A stretch of DNA of 44,843 nt from the IMG/VR virus record IMGVR_UViG_3300037504_000456, positions 1-44,843 of that record; one strand, 5' to 3'. A program made the position numbers and the translations under genes. Origin of the DNA: a virus. The notes below the pieces were generated by a model. That model made no database searches, was not told the origin of the DNA, and saw only the letters and a list, made by a program, of their open reading frames with translations. Shown here piece by piece: positions 38,644 to 44,843 of this stretch. Position 1 is the first letter of the stretch. The number at the start of each line of letters is the position of its first letter.

Positions 38644-39365
38644 TGGCAAAGGCACCTGAACTGCTTACCTGGACCGATTCGGTTGGGATACCCCATGTTG
38701 TCCGAGCGGACATCACTAGGACGTTCTTGGACGAACGGGGTGCGGAGGTCACCGAACACGCCGTCGAAAAGGGTGCCCCAGTAAGCGAGCACATCATCAA
38801 AAAATCCCCGCGCGTGAAGCTCGAAATATCACATTCCAACACGCCGATTGAACCGGTGCAAACCTGGTTCCGGGGGCCCAAGCCGATCGACCCGAACCCA
38901 TCGCTTTTCAAGCCCAAAGGACTTCTAGCAGTGACGCAAGGGATCTCCGCGGCGCTCAGTTCAGCTAAGCCGACGCCACCGGTGATCGTGATTCAATCGT
39001 TGCTCGCAATTGATCGAATCCAGCAATTGCACGACGCGCTCATTCAGGCGCAAGCAACCGCATCGCTTTGCAGCTTCACACACCGGGGGCGGCCCTACAC
39101 TGATTATTTTCTTGAGGAAATAAATCTCTCCTACGGAAAGACTGCGATGGCGAGATTTACGCTCGGTCTGGCGAAGGTTCGTAAGGTCGAGACTGCGCTA
39201 ACGAGCGTCCCGGAGCCGGCGGACATCTCGGCGAAACCTCCGCTGCAAAAGGGGAATCAGTCGAAGGATGAAACGGACTCGGTAGAGAAAGAGGTTCAGC
39301 AGGCAACCCTGGCGTTCAAGATTGCTAATGGCGTCGGTGAGTCTCTGAACTTGGGGATTCAGTAA
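38643..39365 (+). CDS. Dit-like baseplate protein
   Basis: A 240-residue protein. AGGAGG ends 7 bases before ATG 38643. VTEHAVEKGAPVSEHIIKKSPRVKLEISHSN is the Dit-like N-terminal motif that forms the ring around the tube end. The C-terminal half carries a charged linker (KGNQSKDETDSVEKE). Confidence 0.7.
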   Translation: MAKAPELLTWTDSVGIPHVVRADITRTFLDERGAEVTEHAVEKGAPVSEHIIKKSPRVKLEISHSNTPIEPVQTWFRGPKPIDPNPSLFKPKGLLAVTQGISAALSSAKPTPPVIVIQSLLAIDRIQQLHDALIQAQATASLCSFTHRGRPYTDYFLEEINLSYGKTAMARFTLGLAKVRKVETALTSVPEPADISAKPPLQKGNQSKDETDSVEKEVQQATLAFKIANGVGESLNLGIQ

Positions 39366-39703
39366 TGGCGGTCAACCTAGACAACGCTGGATGGTTCGAC
39401 GTCCCGGTACCGGACGGTTCGGAGTATGATGTCCGACAGACCGTGGACTTCGATGGCACCGAATACCGGATGCGATTCTTGTGGAACACTCGTGGCGGAT
39501 ATTGGGTCCTGACCGTGACGCTTGGTAGGTCAATCGTGATCGCGAACCGACCGATCGTGTTCGACTACGATCTATTCAATCGCGCAACTGAAGACCGTCC
39601 GCCAGGCGCACTCATCTGCACGGCACTCGGTCCAGGCGCGGACACACCCGGTCTGTTTGACCTGGGCACGGTCGCGAAACTCTACTATGTGACGGATCAA
39701 TAA
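39365..39703 (+). CDS. Baseplate plug protein (Pam3 gp18-like)
   Basis: A 112-residue beta-rich protein in an overlap of one base. DGTEYRMRFLWNTRGGYWVLTV is the signature of the small baseplate plug proteins found in phages with this tail module. Confidence 0.75.
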   Translation: MAVNLDNAGWFDVPVPDGSEYDVRQTVDFDGTEYRMRFLWNTRGGYWVLTVTLGRSIVIANRPIVFDYDLFNRATEDRPPGALICTALGPGADTPGLFDLGTVAKLYYVTDQ

Positions 39704-40575
39704 TGGGCATCGGAATCGAGCAATTCAAGCGAACTTGCACGATTGAGATCGGTGCCCCTCCCAACATCGTTCGCGTAGCGTCGAACACGGGGGAAGATCA
39801 CTTGCGAGTCGCGTTCAAGATCGAGCGCGACAATCAACGCTTCCCGAACAACGCGGAAGTGGCGATCTATAACCTCAACCCCACGACGAGGGGTCGGCTC
39901 CTATTACCCGGACCTACCGGTGAGATCACCTGCCGCATATCAGCAGGGTACGGGGATCGTCCGTATCAGATATTTTTCGGTGTGCTTCGCCGCGGTAGGA
40001 TCGAACGGGCAGGCACAGATGTAGTGTTCCGCGCTTCTGCGGGCGACGGCGAGAAAGCTCAACCGAAAGAAATCAACAAGCATTTTACCAAAGGAACCCC
40101 CGTCGTCGCGGTGCTCCAAGCGATGATTGCGGCATCAGGTTTGAAACCCGGGAACGTCGCGGAAGTGTCCGACGCACGCCTGAAGTACGGGTCCGTTCTC
40201 ACGCGAGACTTGACGATCGCGGGGCCGGTTACGGAAGAGCTTGAAGCATTCTGCCGATCGCTTGGGCTGACCTGGTCGATTCAGGATCAAGCGTTTCAGT
40301 TTCTCCGAGTCGTCACCCCTTACACGTTGACGCAAGGACCCCTCGTGTCCCCCGCAACCGGACTGATCGGGACCCCTCGTCAAGATGTCGACAAGGAAGG
40401 CAAAACGAAAATTGTCGGACAAGCGTTGCTCTTGCCGACGCTTCTCCCGGGCAAGCGTTTCGTGCTCCAATCACAAGACGTCAACGGCGTTTTCGTCGCG
40501 AAGAAAACGCGCCATTCGGGGGACATGGCGGGTAATGACTGGTTCGTGCATTTTGAGGCCGAAGCACTAGCGTAA
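39703..40575 (+). CDS. Baseplate hub protein
   Basis: A 290-residue protein with the order of hub proteins (gp27/gpD-like): FKIERDNQRFPNNAEVAIYNLNPTTR, ITCRISAGYGDRPYQIFFGVLRRG, KHFTKGTPVVAVLQAMIAASGL, and the closing GPLVSPATGLIGTP. It connects the tube to the spike. Confidence 0.8.
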   Translation: MGIGIEQFKRTCTIEIGAPPNIVRVASNTGEDHLRVAFKIERDNQRFPNNAEVAIYNLNPTTRGRLLLPGPTGEITCRISAGYGDRPYQIFFGVLRRGRIERAGTDVVFRASAGDGEKAQPKEINKHFTKGTPVVAVLQAMIAASGLKPGNVAEVSDARLKYGSVLTRDLTIAGPVTEELEAFCRSLGLTWSIQDQAFQFLRVVTPYTLTQGPLVSPATGLIGTPRQDVDKEGKTKIVGQALLLPTLLPGKRFVLQSQDVNGVFVAKKTRHSGDMAGNDWFVHFEAEALA

Positions 40576-40580
40576 CAGCG

Positions 40581-40790
40581 ATGTCCCGATACATAGGAAA
40601 CCATGACGAATGCCCCTTGTGCCTGCTCAAGTATCGAGACCTTCGAACTGGCCTCACCTACCGGGATGTGTATCATATGGTTTGGTGCCGACCGCACAAG
40701 CGTCGGGGCACCGTGCTAGGGGCTTGGTTCGAGATCAAGCAGAAGATGTGGACCGAACATCTGGAGCATTGTGAAGGGGTGCCATTTTGA
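40581..40790 (+). CDS. Small Cys/His protein inside the baseplate operon
   Basis: A 69-residue protein with CPLC, WCRPH and HLEHC, which together could hold one zinc ion. It is wedged between hub and spike genes and overlaps the spike start. It may be a moron, a regulator or a small baseplate part. No family recognised. Confidence 0.5.
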   Translation: MSRYIGNHDECPLCLLKYRDLRTGLTYRDVYHMVWCRPHKRRGTVLGAWFEIKQKMWTEHLEHCEGVPF

Positions 40791-41458
40791 CGGACATCGG
40801 ACAACCTACTGAAGCGGACGTCATTATGGCCGCGATCGATCGGCGCCTTCGCGGTGTGCACACGGCAATACCGGGAACGATCGTGTCTTACGATGCCACG
40901 ACGCAACGGGCCGTAATCAAGCCGGCGGTCGAGATCGAGTCCGCAGTCGGAGGTGAATTCATAGCGCTGCCGAACATCTCAAACGTGCCCGTGGTGTGGC
41001 CACGAGGTTCGGGCGGGGGCGGGCATTGCCCGCTCGTGCAAGGCGACGGTGTCCTGCTGATTTTCCCCGAGCAGGATCCAGGTGCGTGGCTCGCGAGCGT
41101 CGGCAGTCAGCCGCAAACGCACCGTAGGCACGGCCTGTCAAGCCCGTTCGCGATACCGGGGGCAACCCCCGATGCGAACCCTCTACCGACTTCTGCTGCA
41201 TCTAGCAGCGCTGCTAGCTGGACCGGGCCCACCGGAGCCGTCGGGGTCCACGCTACGGCTACAGGTGTCGCCCTCGGCACGCTTGCGGCATCGGACCCGG
41301 TCGTGCTACAGTCGCTGCTCCAGACAGCAATTCAGACCGCAGCGACAGCCGCAGTAGGGGCCGCGGTCCCGAACGACGGGGGCAAGGTGGCGCTCCAGAC
41401 ATTCGCCTCGACATTTGCGACTCAGTTGATCGGGGCGTTGAAAGTGACAGCTGAATGA
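40787..41458 (+). CDS. Membrane-puncturing spike (Gp138 N-like)
   Basis: A 223-residue protein from TTG 40787 (TTGA overlap with the previous stop). The N-terminal OB-fold-like domain is recognisable: HTAIPGTIVSYDATTQRAVIKPAVEI, LPNISNVPVVWPRGSGGG and GDGVLLIFPEQDPGAWL. The C-terminal part is Ala/Gly-rich and likely forms a trimeric needle. Confidence 0.8.
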   Translation: MTDIGQPTEADVIMAAIDRRLRGVHTAIPGTIVSYDATTQRAVIKPAVEIESAVGGEFIALPNISNVPVVWPRGSGGGGHCPLVQGDGVLLIFPEQDPGAWLASVGSQPQTHRRHGLSSPFAIPGATPDANPLPTSAASSSAASWTGPTGAVGVHATATGVALGTLAASDPVVLQSLLQTAIQTAATAAVGAAVPNDGGKVALQTFASTFATQLIGALKVTAE

Positions 41459-41832
41459 CCGCTAGCTTTTCGTTCGGATTTGACGTCCCGGGAGACCTCG
41501 AACTGACCTCCGATCGGACGGGTTTGGTGATGTCCACTGGCGTCCGGCTCATGCTTGAGCAAGTGCGTTCGGCGCTCGGAACAGCTCGTGGTTCGTGGTT
41601 CTACGATTTGGCTCGCGGCTTCCCGTATAATGAGATCCTAGGTGTAATTCCAGACCTTACGTTGATTCGAATGCTTTTCGCGAATTGGTTGCAGTCCGAA
41701 TTCGATTTCATCTCGTCTGTTGACGAGGTCCGTCTCGACTACGATTCCGAGAAACGGAGCCTGCGCATCCAATGGGAGGCGACGACCGAGACCGGCGAGT
41801 ACCTGAACGATTCGATCGGAGTTGATTTGTGA
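41455..41832 (+). CDS. Baseplate wedge protein (gp25-like)
   Basis: A 125-residue protein. LTSDRTGLVMSTGVRLMLEQVRSALGTARGSWFYDLARGFPYNEIL follows the gp25 family pattern, including a lysozyme-like W-x-YD-x-x-x-G-x-P segment. Overlap ATGA with the spike. Confidence 0.8.
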   Translation: MTASFSFGFDVPGDLELTSDRTGLVMSTGVRLMLEQVRSALGTARGSWFYDLARGFPYNEILGVIPDLTLIRMLFANWLQSEFDFISSVDEVRLDYDSEKRSLRIQWEATTETGEYLNDSIGVDL

Positions 41833-42563
41833 AACGAATGCCACCAATGCTAGGGAGATACTTCGGATCGAAATGGCGATCCGCTCCTAAGTACCCCGCA
41901 CCAAAGCATGATCTAATCGTGGAACCTTTCGCAGGTGGGGCAGGCTACTCGCTGGCACACTGTGAGAGGCAGGTGCTACTGGTCGAGAAGAATCCTACAG
42001 TGGCAAGGATCTGGTCTTGGCTCATTTCAGCGAGCGAGGCGGAGATCAAATCACTGCCGATTCACGAGCCTGGGGAGAAGGTGCACCCATCCGTGACGGG
42101 TCCTGCAAGGGATTGGATCGGATTCTGGAATGCCTTTGGACAGGTAGCCCCTCAAGAGAAGATGGTCCCTAGCGCTGGCTCCAATCCGAAGTTTCGAGGG
42201 TACTTTTGGAACGAGACTTTTCGCGATCGAACCGCGGATGCGGTCGGCCGCATTCGGCATTGGCACGTGCTCTGCTGTGACTACCGTGATATCGTGGATG
42301 TCGAGGCGACATGGTTCGTCGATCCACCTTACGTTGGTCTGAACCATTATCGGCAAGGGGATATCGACTATTCTGATCTGGCGCTTTGGTGTGCGTCGCG
42401 AACCGGGCAGGTGATCGTCTGCGAAAATGAAGGGGCGGATTGGCTACCCTTCGAGCCGTTCAGCGAAGTGGCAGCCGCACCGAGGGCGAACAATAGAGGC
42501 AAGGGTGGAGGCCGTCGATCGAAAGAAGCCATTTGCACGTGGGACTCAGCAGGTGAAGCATGA
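41829..42563 (+). CDS. D12-class DNA adenine methyltransferase
   Basis: A 244-residue protein from GTG 41829 overlapping the wedge stop (GTGA). Motif I EPFAGG (32-37) binds S-adenosylmethionine, and the catalytic DPPY lies at 165-168 with GLNHYRQGDIDY after it, all features of Dam-type D12 enzymes. It overlaps the gpJ-like start by 4 bases, so it is embedded in the baseplate operon. It will be made late and probably modifies progeny DNA before packaging. This is the second adenine methylase of the phage. Confidence 0.85.
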   Translation: MKRMPPMLGRYFGSKWRSAPKYPAPKHDLIVEPFAGGAGYSLAHCERQVLLVEKNPTVARIWSWLISASEAEIKSLPIHEPGEKVHPSVTGPARDWIGFWNAFGQVAPQEKMVPSAGSNPKFRGYFWNETFRDRTADAVGRIRHWHVLCCDYRDIVDVEATWFVDPPYVGLNHYRQGDIDYSDLALWCASRTGQVIVCENEGADWLPFEPFSEVAAAPRANNRGKGGGRRSKEAICTWDSAGEA

Positions 42564-43732
42564 CAGGCGTAACGACAGAGGGTTTTCAGCGGAAGACGAT
42601 CTCCGAACTGACCAGCGACGTAAAGGGAGAGCTTCGGGAAAAGATCTCCCGTCTGCTCATTCTCACCGAGAAAACCCCTCTTGGGAACGTCGTCGAAATT
42701 TTCAACGGCAAGCTTGGCCTTGCGTGGGAGGCGATTGAGAACGTCTATCATTCGCTTGATCCTGATGGCGCGGTGGGGGACGCGATGGTTTCGCTGGCCG
42801 CGCTAACAGGCACCAATCGCAAGCTTGCTACCAGATCATCCGTCCCGGTAACGCTAACGTTTGACGCTGCCGTGAGCTACGCGGCAGGCGATCTAATAGC
42901 GCATGAAGACGGCTCTCCCACGAACCGGTGGTACAATCTCAACCCCGTCAGCACCGCGGCAGCGGGTAGCGTGAATGTGACATTCGTAGCGGAGACGAAA
43001 GGGTCCGGGATTTCGGTTGCCTCAGGAGACCTCAGCAAAATCGCGGAAGCCGTGCCCAATTGGGTGTCCGTCGTGAATACCGCAGACTCGACACCCGGGA
43101 ACGATCTGGAGACGATTGAAGCACTCCGTGTCCGCCGACGGCAGGAACTGGCCAAAGCTGGCTCAACTAGTGTGGATGCGATCGCGGCAGCCGTGTCGGC
43201 CCTTGAAGGTGTCGTGGACGTGCTCGCGGAAGAGAACGTTACGGCTTCCGTTGACTCGAACGGCATCCCCCCTCACCAGTGGCAGATCACTGTGTGGGAT
43301 GGCGACCCCTCTGCCGTAGCCGATGCGGACATCGGCAAGGCAATCAATGCAGAACGCGCTGCGGGTTCGATCTCATACGGACCGACGAGCGTCGATTTCA
43401 CGAACGATGCGGGGCGCCTCGTGCGGGAATGCTTCCGGCGTGCAACCGAATCGGCCCTCACAATCGTGGCGGACATTGAATCGTCCACCGGCGTTGCCAT
43501 CGCAGATGTGAAAGAGGCAATCCAAGCTGCATGGGTCCCCGTGATCGCAGACGGCGCGGGTCAGGGGGACGTTCCGTACCTCAAGCTAGCTGCAGCGCCA
43601 TTCAACGTGGATGGCGTGGATAACGTCACATCCTTCACCATCGACGGCGGAACATCGGACATCTCTGTTGCGAGGTACTACATCGCGACAATCGATCCGG
43701 GCGACATCACGGTCACAGGTGACGTTTCATGA
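42560..43732 (+). CDS. Baseplate J-like protein
   Basis: A 390-residue wedge protein. FQRKTISELTSDVKGELREKIS at the start, LDPDGAVGDAMVSLAALTGTNRKLATRSSVPVTLTF, GDLSKIAEAVPNWVSVVNTADSTPGNDLETIEALRVRR and the C-terminal INDVGVDN-like FNVDGVDNVTSFTIDG are the hallmarks of baseplate J proteins. Confidence 0.9.
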   Translation: MTGVTTEGFQRKTISELTSDVKGELREKISRLLILTEKTPLGNVVEIFNGKLGLAWEAIENVYHSLDPDGAVGDAMVSLAALTGTNRKLATRSSVPVTLTFDAAVSYAAGDLIAHEDGSPTNRWYNLNPVSTAAAGSVNVTFVAETKGSGISVASGDLSKIAEAVPNWVSVVNTADSTPGNDLETIEALRVRRRQELAKAGSTSVDAIAAAVSALEGVVDVLAEENVTASVDSNGIPPHQWQITVWDGDPSAVADADIGKAINAERAAGSISYGPTSVDFTNDAGRLVRECFRRATESALTIVADIESSTGVAIADVKEAIQAAWVPVIADGAGQGDVPYLKLAAAPFNVDGVDNVTSFTIDGGTSDISVARYYIATIDPGDITVTGDVS

Positions 43733-44325
43733 CCGCCCCTAATGTCGTTCGTGAAGGCGTGCTCCAGCTAATCCCCGAGTATTGGGGGAAGCCTCGCATC
43801 ACAAGCTTGCTTGTCGCGTTCTTGAACGAGGTTCAGCGACTCGAGGACGCGATCGCGGAAGTTGAAAGCGTATTTGATCTAGCGAACGCGGACCTCGCGA
43901 GGTTGAAAATCTTTGGGCGGATCGTCGGCGAGCCTCAGTATGGGCGCTCGGTCGATCGGTACCGCACGGCGATTCGTGGGAGAATCTTGGTCAACACGGG
44001 GCAGGGTCGTGTCGCTGAAATGTTTACGCTGTTAGAGCTGATTAGACCGGGGGTCACGTACACTCTGACCGAGGTCGTCAACGCACTAGTGTTCCGGAGC
44101 CATGCTGACCCGGTGGAACCCGAGCTCGAAGCGGAAGCGTTGGCACTGTTGAAGGGCCTGAAAGGTGCGGGTGTATCCGTTCAAGTCTTGTCACCAGCGT
44201 CAAGCGGTGCTAGTACTTTTAGGCTGTCCCGTCACGCGCAGATTAGAACCTCGACAGGGAGAGGTTTCGGTTCAGTGCACACCGGCGCCGCCATTGGCGG
44301 CAAGCTTTCGCGCGTTTTCGCGTAG
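43729..44325 (+). CDS. Baseplate/tail protein (DUF2612-like)
   Basis: A 198-residue protein. LVAFLNEVQRLEDAIAEVESVFDLANADLARLKIFGRIVGEPQYGRSVDRYRTAIRGRILVNTGQG is the DUF2612 signature. It follows gpJ in this module and probably links the wedge to the fibre. Confidence 0.85.
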   Translation: MTAPNVVREGVLQLIPEYWGKPRITSLLVAFLNEVQRLEDAIAEVESVFDLANADLARLKIFGRIVGEPQYGRSVDRYRTAIRGRILVNTGQGRVAEMFTLLELIRPGVTYTLTEVVNALVFRSHADPVEPELEAEALALLKGLKGAGVSVQVLSPASSGASTFRLSRHAQIRTSTGRGFGSVHTGAAIGGKLSRVFA

Positions 44326-44334
44326 GGAGGAATC

Positions 44335-44843
44335 ATGGCTAGACCCTCAACAGATCCGATCCTATTTGCCACGGACGCGACGTTCACCGCTCCGGGGGAG
44401 GACTGGGATGGCGACGCAAACAAGGTTGAGCCTTCCGCGTATCACGCCAGTGGCTTTCTCCCTGACCTCGAACTGCCTGCGGAATACGTCAATTACAAGC
44501 TGGCAGAACTGTCTGAATGGGCGGATTTTCTGCGGCAGTACGACGATGCCCTCGATTTCGACGGCACGAATACTTTTGCCGGGACTCCCGATTTCTCAGC
44601 TGGAGTGACGTTTTCCGGCAACCCAGCGTTTTCGGGCAACCCCTCGTTCACGGGAGATCCTGTATTCACGGGAGTGCCGGCAATCACGAACGGGGCGTCG
44701 CTCAATGGCACGGTTGCAGGCAACCCTACGTTTTCCGGCAACCCCTTATTCACGGGTACACCGGAATTCGACGATGTGACTTTGGACGGGATTGTCACTC
44801 CTACCAGTTCCGGGCGCATTCGGAGGCGGGTCACAACCTACAC
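44335..44843 (+). CDS. Tail fibre protein, N-terminal part (continues at base 1)
   Basis: ATG 44335 with GGGAGG 5 bases upstream. The frame stays open to the window end and continues at base 1-437 after the 145-base overlap is removed. Residues 1-70 are a probable attachment domain (PSAYHASGFLPDLELPAEYVNYKLAELSEWADFL). A run of short units of the form F-x-G-x-P-x-F then follows (about seven), predicted to form a beta-helical or triple-stranded shaft. It is the receptor-binding candidate. Confidence 0.75.
   Translation, partial: MARPSTDPILFATDATFTAPGEDWDGDANKVEPSAYHASGFLPDLELPAEYVNYKLAELSEWADFLRQYDDALDFDGTNTFAGTPDFSAGVTFSGNPAFSGNPSFTGDPVFTGVPAITNGASLNGTVAGNPTFSGNPLFTGTPEFDDVTLDGIVTPTSSGRIRRRVTTY
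44699..44843. repeat. Right copy of the terminal overlap
   Basis: Matches bases 1-145 with four differences in the last 19 positions. See the entry at base 1. Confidence 0.9.

Noticed and set aside
1-44843. Integrase, excisionase, CI-type repressor or tRNA genes
   Set aside because: None could be recognised on either strand. The minus-strand regulator candidate alone is not enough to call the phage temperate.

Overview
The window is an essentially complete genome of a tailed double-stranded DNA phage with a contractile tail (myovirus type). The first 145 bases repeat as the last 145 (1-126 identical to 44699-44824, then four single-base differences), so the sequence closes into a circle of about 44.7 kb. 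The cut falls inside a tail-fibre gene that is rebuilt by joining 44335-44698 to 1-437. GC content is high and genes are tightly packed with ATGA/GTGA/TTGA overlaps. All genes but one lie on the + strand. I see no integrase, no classical repressor and no tRNA. Lipoprotein signals and a possible transmembrane/coiled-coil spanin suggest a Gram-negative host, but the host cannot be named from the sequence.

Layout. (1) 0.4-9.8 kb, replication and nucleotide metabolism: primase-helicase, PD-(D/E)XK nuclease with a Pro/Ala tail, SNF2-like helicase, a possible ssDNA-binding protein, a coiled-coil protein, family A DNA polymerase, two tandem Ala-repeat paralogues, and a PAPS-reductase-like PP-loop enzyme. 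(2) 9.8-11.6 kb: an intact TnpB/Cas12-like RuvC nuclease followed at once by eight copies of a short hairpin repeat. (3) 11.7-15.1 kb: small genes (DUF3310-like, RuvC resolvase, zinc-ribbon proteins), then short early-type genes behind a repeated promoter. (4) 15.1-16.5 kb, control region: the only minus-strand gene, predicted to carry tandem ribbon-helix-helix repeats, plus about 500 bp of non-coding DNA with promoters, palindromes and short repeats. (5) 16.5-26.7 kb, accessory, virion-surface and lysis genes: a third Ala-repeat paralogue, surface-type proteins, an S1-type serine protease lipoprotein, holin candidate, NlpC/P60-like peptidase, T4-type lysozyme, spanin-like protein, DUF7768-like protein, oligoribonuclease and Dam methylase. 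Twelve more hairpin repeats are scattered through parts 3 and 5. (6) 26.7-44.8 kb, structural operon: large terminase, portal, Mu F-like head protein, protease with nested scaffold, cement protein, capsid, connectors, sheath (DUF3383), tube (DUF3277), frameshifted tail chaperones, tape measure, Dit-like/plug/hub/spike/wedge/gpJ/DUF2612 baseplate, and fibre. A D12 adenine methylase sits inside the baseplate genes.

The most unusual element is the 20-copy hairpin repeat. All copies I found are on the same strand as tnpB and all lie 3' of it. The stem shows compensatory base changes, the repeat is read in all three frames, and several of the intervening sequences are themselves self-complementary. 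Also notable are a promoter family whose -10 box lies 7 bases before the ATG (predicted leaderless mRNAs), a canonical -1 slippery heptamer in the tail chaperone, and a phage-encoded chymotrypsin-like lipoprotein.
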